Origin: Gemmatimonadota bacterium
GTDB lineage: Bacteria; Gemmatimonadota; Gemmatimonadetes; Gemmatimonadales; Gemmatimonadaceae
NCBI GenBank assembly: GCA_014192065.1
Contig: BJHH01000009.1
Coordinates: 1-56,603, forward strand
Direction of reading: 5' to 3'
DNA: 56,603 nt
The notes under the pieces were generated by a model. That model did no database searches and was not told the DNA's origin. It saw only the letters and a program-made list of their open reading frames with translations. The position numbers were made by a program, and so were the translations under genes. Positions 8,514-15,551 of the stretch are shown piece after piece. Position 1 is the stretch's first letter. Each line of letters opens with the position of its first letter.

Positions 8514-8532
8514 AATCGTAAGATAGTGTCCA
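8513..8532. promoter_or_regulatory. Bidirectional promoter with a shared -10 element
   Basis: The seven bases TAAGATA (8519-8525) read as TAAGAT on the plus strand, 7 nt before ATG 8532, and as TATCTT on the minus strand, 6 nt before GTG 8513. Only 18 bp separate the two start codons, and neither has a Shine-Dalgarno. No clear -35 is seen on either side. Confidence 0.55.
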
Positions 8533-9704
8533 TGACTCCGATGCGTTTCGCCAGCGCCGCGGTTGCCGCGGCGACCCTCTGTGTAGCCGTTGCCGCGCCA
8601 CTCCAGGCGCAGGCGCCGGCCACGTCCACATCTTCCGCCCCGCGCCTCCGCGCGCGCGAGCTCGGTATCGCGCCCGGGGTCTTCGCGCCGGGGCCTCTCA
8701 ATGCGATCACCGACGTGGCCGGAGTGAAGGTCGGTCAGGTGACAGTGGACGACGGGTCGCGGGTGCACACCGGCATCACCGCCATTCTGCCGCATCCGGG
8801 CAACGCCTACCTCTCGCGCGTGCCGGCTGCCGTCTATATCGGCAATGCGTTCGGTAAGCTCGTCGGCACGACGCAGCTGCGCGAACTCGGCGAACTCGAA
8901 ACGCCGATCCTGCTCACCTGCACACTCTGCGTCTGGAAGGCCGCGGACGCGATGACCGAGTGGATGCTCGCTCAGCCAGGGATGGAGCGTATCCGGTCGA
9001 TCAATCCGGTCGTTGGCGAAACGAACGACGGCGGGCTGAACGACATTCGCTCGCGGCCGATCACCGCCGAACAGGTGCAGCGCGCGCTCGACAGCGCCAG
9101 CGACGGCGCGGTGGAGGAGGGGAGCGTGGGTGCGGGGCGCGGCACTGTCGCCTTCGGCTGGAAGGGCGGGATCGGGACGTCATCGCGAAAACTGCCGGTG
9201 TCGCTGGGCGGGCACACATTGGGGGTGCTCGTGCAGACGAACTACGGGGGCATTCTCCAGATGGACGGCGCGCCGGTCGGTCGTGAACTCGGTCAATACG
9301 CGTACAAGAACGAAACGAGCACCGAACGGGGCGACGGCTCGGTGATGATTATTGTCGCGACCGATGCCCCGTTGTCGGACCGGAATCTTGAGCGGCTGGC
9401 GGCGCGTGCGATGCTGGGCATTGGGCGCACCGGATCGAGCGCGTCCAACGGATCGGGTGACTATGTGGTCGCGTTCTCGACGGCCGCCGAAGTACGCAGG
9501 GCGTGGGACGCGCGGCGGCATACGACCACGGAACTGTCGAACGAAGAATCGTCGGCGTTGTTCGAGGCGGCCATCGAGGCCACCGAGGAGGCGGCGTACA
9601 ACTCGATGTTGAAGGCCACGCCGGTCAGATCGAATGGCCGCACAGTGGAGCCGCTGCCCATCGACAAGGTGAAGGAAATCCTGGCGAAATACCGGCCGCG
9701 ATAA
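8532..9704 (+). CDS. P1-family aminopeptidase/esterase (DmpA-like), exported
   Basis: 390 aa. A Sec signal peptide covers about residues 1-27 (ends in AQA). The rest matches DmpA/BapA self-cleaving N-terminal nucleophile hydrolases: QTNYGG supplies the oxyanion Asn (N237), GDGS|VMIIVATDAP contains the autocleavage Gly-Ser with nucleophile S270, and SNGSGDYVVAFST supplies S308/D310. Members release N-terminal or beta-amino acids from peptides and esters. It probably matures in the periplasm. It is divergent from holB across an 18-bp gap and convergent with purE. Confidence 0.93.
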   Translation: MTPMRFASAAVAAATLCVAVAAPLQAQAPATSTSSAPRLRARELGIAPGVFAPGPLNAITDVAGVKVGQVTVDDGSRVHTGITAILPHPGNAYLSRVPAAVYIGNAFGKLVGTTQLRELGELETPILLTCTLCVWKAADAMTEWMLAQPGMERIRSINPVVGETNDGGLNDIRSRPITAEQVQRALDSASDGAVEEGSVGAGRGTVAFGWKGGIGTSSRKLPVSLGGHTLGVLVQTNYGGILQMDGAPVGRELGQYAYKNETSTERGDGSVMIIVATDAPLSDRNLERLAARAMLGIGRTGSSASNGSGDYVVAFSTAAEVRRAWDARRHTTTELSNEESSALFEAAIEATEEAAYNSMLKATPVRSNGRTVEPLPIDKVKEILAKYRPR

Positions 9705-9721
9705 GAGGCCGCGGCCACGTA

Positions 9722-10207
9722 TCAGGGCAGCGTCTGCGCCAGCACGGCCTCGGCCCTGACCGCGCGCCACGCACGCATCGCGTCGCGGAGTTCTGGTCGT
9801 TTGGTGCCGATGATCTGCACGGCCAGCACGCCGGCGTTGGTCGCGCCCCACTTGCCGATGGCGAGCGTGCCAACGGGAATCCCCGCCGGCATCTGCACCA
9901 TGGCGAGCAGCGCGTCGAGGCCGCCGAGCGGCGTTGACGCGATGGGTACGGCGAGCACGGGCAGGACGGTCTTTGCTGCGATGAAGCCGCCGAGGTGCGC
10001 CGCGCCGCCAGCCGCGCAGATGATGACCTGCAGTCCGCGCGACTCGGCGCTTGCCGCATAATCGAGCGCCGCGTCAGGCGTGCGATGCGCGGAGAGGACT
10101 CTGGCTTCCCAGACGATGCCGAACTCGGTGAGCACGTCGCAACAGGGCTTCAGGGTCTCGAAGTCGTTCTTCGAGCCCATCAGGATACCGACTTCGGGAT
10201 TCGTCAT
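9722..10207 (-). CDS. purE: N5-carboxyaminoimidazole ribonucleotide mutase PurE
   Basis: 161 aa, the usual length of class I PurE. It interconverts N5-CAIR and CAIR in purine synthesis. Conserved motifs are MGSKND (10-15), SAHRTP (39-44), [16 protein letters not shown] and [14 protein letters not shown] -10-like CATATT sits 7 nt before the ATG (10215-10220), so it may be transcribed on its own although DoxX lies upstream on the same strand. purK is not in the window. Confidence 0.96.
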   Translation of the reverse strand: MTNPEVGILMGSKNDFETLKPCCDVLTEFGIVWEARVLSAHRTPDAALDYAASAESRGLQVIICAAGGAAHLGGFIAAKTVLPVLAVPIASTPLGGLDALLAMVQMPAGIPVGTLAIGKWGATNAGVLAVQIIGTKRPELRDAMRAWRAVRAEAVLAQTLP

Positions 10208-10280
10208 AGCGGGAAATATGGCGAGCGCACAAGTTCTTGTTGCCGGCCACGGCCAGCCGAGACGGGGCTGGAGACGCGGA

Positions 10281-10712
10281 TTACCGAGCGGTCGGCGCTG
10301 TCACAGCCCGTCGCGCATCCAGACTCCAGGGTCCGGCGCCGGCGGCTGAGAAATAGAGCCAGACGAAGCAGAACAGCGCCGCGGGGCCGCCGCCGTTCAT
10401 GGAGGGCCAGAATCCGCCAGGCGCGTGAAACTGGAAGTAGGCGACGGCCATCATCCCCGACAGCAGAAATGCGACGGGCCGGGTGAATAAGCCGACCAGC
10501 AGCAGGGCGCCGCCGAACGTTTCGAGGGCCCCGCTGATCCAGAACTGCGACAGGAACGCCGCGGTGTCGCCGTTCGGGGGCATCCCGGCAGGAAACGCAA
10601 AGAGCTTCGTCGTGCCGGAGAGGACAAAGATGAAGGCGGCAGCGATCCGCAAGATGCTCGACAGGTACGGCGCGCAGGCCGACCATCTGGTCACGATTCC
10701 TGGATTAGTCAT
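10281..10712 (-). CDS. DoxX-family membrane protein
   Basis: 143 aa, four hydrophobic helices, with the family pattern of RIAAAFIFVLSGTTKL at the first helix, ETFGGALLLVGLFTRPVA in the middle, and a Phe/Gly-rich stretch before the last helix. GGAG lies 6 nt before the ATG. DoxX proteins are small inner-membrane proteins, some linked to thiosulfate:quinone oxidoreductase or redox stress; a specific function is not indicated here. Confidence 0.85.
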   Translation of the reverse strand: MTNPGIVTRWSACAPYLSSILRIAAAFIFVLSGTTKLFAFPAGMPPNGDTAAFLSQFWISGALETFGGALLLVGLFTRPVAFLLSGMMAVAYFQFHAPGGFWPSMNGGGPAALFCFVWLYFSAAGAGPWSLDARRAVTAPTAR

Positions 10713-10777
10713 GCGTCGCTCCTGAGCTGGGTGATGAGACCGTGGATTTTTCCGCGCATGCCTTGCGCTCTTACGAC

Positions 10778-10807
10778 GAAGCCCCGCGAGGTGTCTCGCG
10801 AGGCTTC
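10778..10807 (-). terminator. Hairpin terminator after tRNA-Asn
   Basis: GAAGCC (10778-10783) pairs with GGCTTC (10802-10807) and CGCGAG (10785-10790) with CTCGCG (10795-10800), around a GTGT loop. It is placed 47 nt downstream of the tRNA on the minus strand. The stem sequence closely resembles that after tRNA-Lys. Confidence 0.65.
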
Positions 10808-10853
10808 TGTCAACTGATCCCCCACCATTCGGTCCGTGGTGAAGGAAGCAAAG

Positions 10854-10925
10854 CTCCCGAGGAGGGATTTGAACCCCCGACCCGGCGATTAACAGTCGCC
10901 TGCTCTACCCCTGAGCTACTCGGGA
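10854..10925 (-). tRNA. tRNA-Asn (anticodon GTT)
   Basis: On the minus strand the acceptor TCCCGAG pairs with CTCGGGA, with discriminator G. The D arm has AGCTCAGGGGTAGAGC, the anticodon loop CTGTTAA gives GTT, and the T arm has GGTTCAAATCC. CCA is not encoded. Confidence 0.96.
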
Positions 10926-10933
10926 ATCTGCGA

Positions 10934-10962
10934 AAAATAGCCGCGGTGAAGGAGAGGGGCAA
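10934..10962 (-). promoter_or_regulatory. Sigma70-type promoter of tRNA-Asn
   Basis: On the minus strand, TTGCCC (10957-10962) and TATTTT (10934-10939) are separated by 17 nt. The tRNA begins 8 nt downstream of the -10 box. Confidence 0.7.
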
Positions 10963-10985
10963 CGGAACGAGGCATCGAAGATATT

Positions 10986-11041
10986 GGCCCCGCGGGAGGC
11001 TCCGCGGGTGGCCGCGCGCGCGGGATGCCACCCGCGGGGCC
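10986..11041 (-). terminator. Nested GC-rich hairpin downstream of the aminotransferase
   Basis: An 11-bp stem, CCGCGGGTGGC (11002-11012) with GCCACCCGCGG (11027-11037), lies inside a competing pair GGCCCCGCGGG (10986-10996) with CCCGCGGGGCC (11031-11041). It is about 40 nt after the aminotransferase stop and probably ends that transcript. No U tract is present. Confidence 0.5.
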
Positions 11042-11081
11042 GAGTTCCCAGGCTGACTAGGCGAAAGGGCAGTCGTGGGTC

Positions 11082-12416
11082 TCAGGCCAGCGCTTCGAGG
11101 AACCGTTCGATGTCGGCCATGTCATTGTAGACCGAGGGTGACAGCCGCATCCAGTCTCGTCCGAGGCGAACGTTCACCTTGGCCGCGATCAATCGCTTGG
11201 GGAGATCGCTGCTCGCGAGGCCGGCCTTTGCAAACGACACGTTGCCACCGGTCGCATTCGCCTGTGTCACGGGCGTAAAGCCGAAGCGGGGAACCTCCTG
11301 CTGCAACCGGCGGATCAGTGGCAGGCGATGGGCCTGGATATTTGCGACCCCGAGGGCCTTCACGTACGCCAGTGATGAGGCGAGGAGCGCAACGTTCACC
11401 TCGGTGCTTCCCGTGAGCGTTCCCATCTCGAAATAACTAGCGGCCGTGGGTGCGCCCCAGGAGTAGTCCACGGGCTTGTAGTCGCCGGGAGGCAGGTGCG
11501 GTGGGTAGTTCGCGTCGAGATTTGGCGCTTGGTAGTACCCGACAACAGGGCGCTGGATCTTTGGCAGCACCTCCTCGCGTGCATACAGAAAGCCGAGCCC
11601 GAAATCGCCCATCAACCACTTGAAACTCGAACAAGATGCGAAGTCGATGCCGGTGGCCTTCACATCGAACGGCTCCGCGCCCGCCGTGTGGACGATGTCG
11701 GCGTAGACGTACGCGCCGTGCGCGTGGGCGAGGTCGGCGACGGCTTTCAGGTCGTGCTGGAAACCGTTGTACATCGCAGCGGACGAGACCTCCACGAGCT
11801 TCGTCTTTCGGTCCATCGCCCGTTCGAGGTCCTTCAGATCCACTCGGAAATCAGTCGTGGGCTTCACGACCCGCACATCGAGGCCGCGCTTTTTCAGCTC
11901 GAGGAGATGCATGATGGCGCCTTCAAAATGCAGTCCGTCGGTGACGACATTGCCGTCGAACCGATGGTCGAGCCCGAGCGCGCGGACGACGAGATTCTCA
12001 CCAGCACTGGTACTCGAGACGTAGGCGATTTCGGTTGGCTTCGCGTTGATCAGCTCGGCGAAGAGCGCGCGAGGATTGGGCGTGCCGCTGCCGCCTCCGC
12101 GACCCGACGGCGGTGGCGTGGGACGTAGTGCACCTCGTAAATCCGCCGCCCGATGGGCGGCATCCACCGATACGCGCGGAATCGGATGCGTGTAGGCGGC
12201 GTTGATGTAGGTGTAGCCGTCCTCGATTGAGAAGTCGGCCTTGCGGGGAAACGTGGCCTGCGGGCCGGGCAACTCGGCCGGGGCGGCGCTCCCAGGAGGA
12301 GCGGCGAATGGCAGATCACCACGGGTGATGGCGTCGGGTCGGCCATGCGGGCCCAAGGCGGTCGTCGCGGCGAATCCGCCGAGCCCGGTGAGAAGTTCAC
12401 GTCTGTTCATGGTCAT
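11082..12416 (-). CDS. Exported PLP-dependent class V aminotransferase
   Basis: 444 aa from ATG 12416, with GGAG 7 nt upstream. The N-terminus (NRRELLTGLGGFAATTAL) is a twin-arginine-like signal peptide, so the folded enzyme is likely exported to the periplasm. The body is class V fold type I: YINAAYTHP near the start, STSAGENLVVRALG, ADIVHTAGAEPFD, and the PLP lysine in SCSSFKWLMGDFGLGF. Related enzymes are isopenicillin-N epimerase-like proteins and cysteine desulfurases; the substrate here is unknown. It follows the exported two-domain peptidase by 31 bp and is probably in the same operon. Confidence 0.87.
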   Translation of the reverse strand: MTMNRRELLTGLGGFAATTALGPHGRPDAITRGDLPFAAPPGSAAPAELPGPQATFPRKADFSIEDGYTYINAAYTHPIPRVSVDAAHRAADLRGALRPTPPPSGRGGGSGTPNPRALFAELINAKPTEIAYVSSTSAGENLVVRALGLDHRFDGNVVTDGLHFEGAIMHLLELKKRGLDVRVVKPTTDFRVDLKDLERAMDRKTKLVEVSSAAMYNGFQHDLKAVADLAHAHGAYVYADIVHTAGAEPFDVKATGIDFASCSSFKWLMGDFGLGFLYAREEVLPKIQRPVVGYYQAPNLDANYPPHLPPGDYKPVDYSWGAPTAASYFEMGTLTGSTEVNVALLASSLAYVKALGVANIQAHRLPLIRRLQQEVPRFGFTPVTQANATGGNVSFAKAGLASSDLPKRLIAAKVNVRLGRDWMRLSPSVYNDMADIERFLEALA

Positions 12417-12447
12417 AGAATGGCTCCGTGCCTTGGTGAGCAGTGGG

Positions 12448-15423
12448 TTAGCGAATCCAGGTCCGAAGTTGCTTAGCGAGAATCTGCTGACTCGCCTCGT
12501 CGGCGAAGACGCTGTGGGCCGCGGGGAGCAGGGCCACGGTCGTACGGGCGGCGGGCATGCCGACCTGCTTGAACGCGCGCTCCACCGCATGAACTGGCGT
12601 CGTCAGGTCGAAGTAGCCGCCGGTCCAGAAAAGGCGCAACGCCGGCTGCTCACGCATCGCCGCTGCGATCGCGGAGTTGGTCTCGCTTCCGCCCTCGTGA
12701 TCCCACACGATGTTGATGTCGAGGTTGAGGGTTCGGTATGACTCGAGCGTCTTGAATCGCAGATCCCGCTTGAGGTAGGCCTCGAGTGCTGGCGCGCGCG
12801 GGGTTGGCGGCGGTGACGTCTCACCAGCGAGCAGCGACGGGGCAAGCATCGATGTGCCGAAGCCCATCGCGCCGCCGTTGAACGACGGGTCGTTGAGCCC
12901 GCCGGTCTTCGTGGTGTCGCGCACGGCCGTGACGCGCGTGTCGAGCATGCCGGTGCGAAGATTCTTGTCGGCCAGGACGTTCAACATCCAGTCGTCTTTG
13001 GACAGCCGGAGATTTCGCGCAATGATGAACGCAGGCGGCACGCTGATCAGGGCCGACATCCGAGCGGCCACGCGGTCACGCTCGGCGGGCTCGAGGTTCG
13101 CGCCCTTCCCGAGCGCCGCGAGGTAATCACCACCGGCGAATGCGGTGGCTCGCGCATACACCTCCTGGACCGTGCGCACATTCCTCTCGCCCTTGCCATG
13201 GAACCAGGCCGACGCAGCCATGGTCGGGAGCGCGCCGCTGTAGGCGAGGTCGGCCGCTACGTCCGGGTTATTGCTGGCGGCACCGGCGACGACCGCGACG
13301 AGGATGACCCCATCGAATCGGAGGTCCTGTTGGTCGCGGAGCATCACGCCCGCGCGCACCGTGCCATAGCTCTCCGCTGCGAGGTAGCGCGGCGAGCGCT
13401 GGCGCCCGTGAACGCGGAGCCAGTTCCGAATGGCCTGTGCGACGGCAGCTGCGTCGCCGCTCCGCGTCCAGTACGACCGGCGCCCGGCCTCGGTCGTGAA
13501 CGGACGGCTGAAGCCGGTGCCCACTGGATCGATGAAGACGAGATCGGTCGCGTCGAGGATGCTGTGCGGATTGGGGACGGTGCTCTCGCCTGCGGTGAGT
13601 CGCGGTCCGAGTCCAAACATGTGGAGTGGCGACGATGAAGAGCCGGGCCCGCCATTGAAGACGAAGGTGACTGGTCGGCGCGCGCGATCCGACACGCCGT
13701 CGCGCAGGTACGCGATGGTCACGAGCGACGCATCGGCGCTGCCACCGCGGCTTGAAAGGAGGTGCTCCTCGACCGTGGCCGTGTAGGGTACCCGCACGCC
13801 GTCGAACGTACCGGTCTGTTTCGTGCTGACGACGGACGGACGGCGCCTGGCAAGTGTACGCGGCACTGGCGCCTCGCCCCACGTACGGCAGGTGGAGTCG
13901 GCCACTCCGGGGACGCGCACCCATTCAAATCCCGGCGCGCGCGTCGTTCCGTCCACAACGGTCGCCGGCGTTCCGCGTCGCGTAAAGCAGGGGCCGAAGG
14001 CGTCCGGGGCCGGTACGAGCGTCAACGTGCCCTTGAGGATTAGGTCCTCGAACTCGGCGCGCGCGGATGGACCGGCCTCCTTGATGATCGCGTTGATCCA
14101 CGTCTCATGTTTGAAGGGCTCGCCGCGGTCGCGGCGTTCGAACAGCTCGCGTACCATGGCGTCGAGCGTGCGGCGCCCCTGCGACCGCGCACGAATTTTC
14201 GCGTCGAGGTCCGCCAAGTAGAGGCTGCTTCGGATGTACGGCATGCGTCGCACCTTCTCGTCACCAAAGCCGATTTTCGCGATCGAGTCGGCCGAGTAGT
14301 GGCGCGCCATGCCATACCAGTACTCCTGAAACGCGGTGTTCACGGCCTTGCCGTAGTCGGCCACGGATGTGAAACCTCCGCGCATCGGCAGGAGCCGCGT
14401 GTAGTAGGTGTTCAATCCCTCACTGAACCAGCTCTGGACGCCCTGCGGCGCGTCGATCTGGCCGACGAATAGGTGGCCGAGCTCGTGCGTGATGGTCTCA
14501 CGCGGTGCTTCCCCCTCCGCGGGCGCACCGGCATTCCGCGGCGCCGCAGTCATCATGAACGACTTATCGAGCGCGGTGCCGACGCCGCGCGTCCCGCCCG
14601 TGCGGATGAACACCCGATAGCGCGGCAACGGGTTAAGGTATCCGTAGGATTTTCCCAGCCACGCGAACATCTCGGACGCCCACTGCATCTCCGCGGTGGG
14701 ATCCCAGGCCGGTGTTCCGGTCCACGCGGCGCTGAACGTGCCACCGCCTGGTGAGGTGTAGCGGCCAAGCACCCCAGCCATGATCCAACCATTGATCAGC
14801 GCCGACGGAGCGCCGCGGAGCGTGAAGTCGCCGTCTCCGAAAGAGCTAACGGCGCTCGCGCCTGGCGCGAGATCGGAGAGGTCCCACTGTACGCGCGTTG
14901 TGACGACGCCGTCGCCTTCGGGAACCACCAGAAACCCGGATCCTGCGCCGCTGATTCCGCCGGCTGCCGAGAACAGGCCGAACGGCGGGCTGCGGAGCTG
15001 AGCGGTCTGCGAGAGTGCGCGGTAGGTGTAGGTCAGCGGAAAGGTCACGCGGCGCGTGGCGCGCAGGTGCCGGTAGTACGGAAACCCGCCGGGCGCCGGC
15101 GCGTCATCCTCGACCGTGAGCGGCACTTGGCCGTCGGCGTCACGCACGGAGAGGTTTGTCGTGCGATCGGCGATACCCATGACGCCCGCATAGACGACCG
15201 GAACGGAGAGGCTGAACCGGTCACCAGCGGCGGCCGGCAATCCCGCGATTTCCGTACGGACGTCGATGGCGGCGATCTCAGCGCTGCCGTCGCGAACCGG
15301 TTTCCAGGTCTGCGAGATTGTCCCGATCGGTGCGCGCGATTCGGTGCGCGGCCCCTGTGCGGCCACACCGTTGCCGTCCAGCGCAACGGCGATGAGCAGG
15401 AATGCGAGGTGCAGCGTCCTCAT
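12448..15423 (-). CDS. Exported fusion of an M61/M1-like metallopeptidase and an S10 serine carboxypeptidase
   Basis: 991 aa from ATG 15423, with a signal peptide ending near AAQG (residue 24). The N-terminal half carries a zinc-peptidase site, HELGH (313-317) with E335 18 residues on in SEGLNTYY, in a gluzincin/M61-like setting. The C-terminal half (about 530-991) is a complete S10 peptidase: oxyanion loop NGGPGSSS (590-597), nucleophile S685 in ESYG, D939 in GYFDLTTP and H970 in AAHSVF. The two catalytic units therefore seem intact in one chain without an internal start or stop. Gene order suggests co-expression with the downstream aminotransferase. The N-terminal family assignment is less certain than the S10 one. 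Confidence 0.85.
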   Translation of the reverse strand: MRTLHLAFLLIAVALDGNGVAAQGPRTESRAPIGTISQTWKPVRDGSAEIAAIDVRTEIAGLPAAAGDRFSLSVPVVYAGVMGIADRTTNLSVRDADGQVPLTVEDDAPAPGGFPYYRHLRATRRVTFPLTYTYRALSQTAQLRSPPFGLFSAAGGISGAGSGFLVVPEGDGVVTTRVQWDLSDLAPGASAVSSFGDGDFTLRGAPSALINGWIMAGVLGRYTSPGGGTFSAAWTGTPAWDPTAEMQWASEMFAWLGKSYGYLNPLPRYRVFIRTGGTRGVGTALDKSFMMTAAPRNAGAPAEGEAPRETITHELGHLFVGQIDAPQGVQSWFSEGLNTYYTRLLPMRGGFTSVADYGKAVNTAFQEYWYGMARHYSADSIAKIGFGDEKVRRMPYIRSSLYLADLDAKIRARSQGRRTLDAMVRELFERRDRGEPFKHETWINAIIKEAGPSARAEFEDLILKGTLTLVPAPDAFGPCFTRRGTPATVVDGTTRAPGFEWVRVPGVADSTCRTWGEAPVPRTLARRRPSVVSTKQTGTFDGVRVPYTATVEEHLLSSRGGSADASLVTIAYLRDGVSDRARRPVTFVFNGGPGSSSSPLHMFGLGPRLTAGESTVPNPHSILDATDLVFIDPVGTGFSRPFTTEAGRRSYWTRSGDAAAVAQAIRNWLRVHGRQRSPRYLAAESYGTVRAGVMLRDQQDLRFDGVILVAVVAGAASNNPDVAADLAYSGALPTMAASAWFHGKGERNVRTVQEVYARATAFAGGDYLAALGKGANLEPAERDRVAARMSALISVPPAFIIARNLRLSKDDWMLNVLADKNLRTGMLDTRVTAVRDTTKTGGLNDPSFNGGAMGFGTSMLAPSLLAGETSPPPTPRAPALEAYLKRDLRFKTLESYRTLNLDINIVWDHEGGSETNSAIAAAMREQPALRLFWTGGYFDLTTPVHAVERAFKQVGMPAARTTVALLPAAHSVFADEASQQILAKQLRTWIR

Positions 15424-15551
15424 GCGGTGTGGGCCAGAAAAGGAGAAGGCTTCGGTGCCGCAGTCGCGTCCGGGCCGACAGAACATAGGACATCCGTGCC
15501 GACACCGTCCAGATGATCGGCCTTCCTGACCGTCGGAATTACTTTCGGGCT

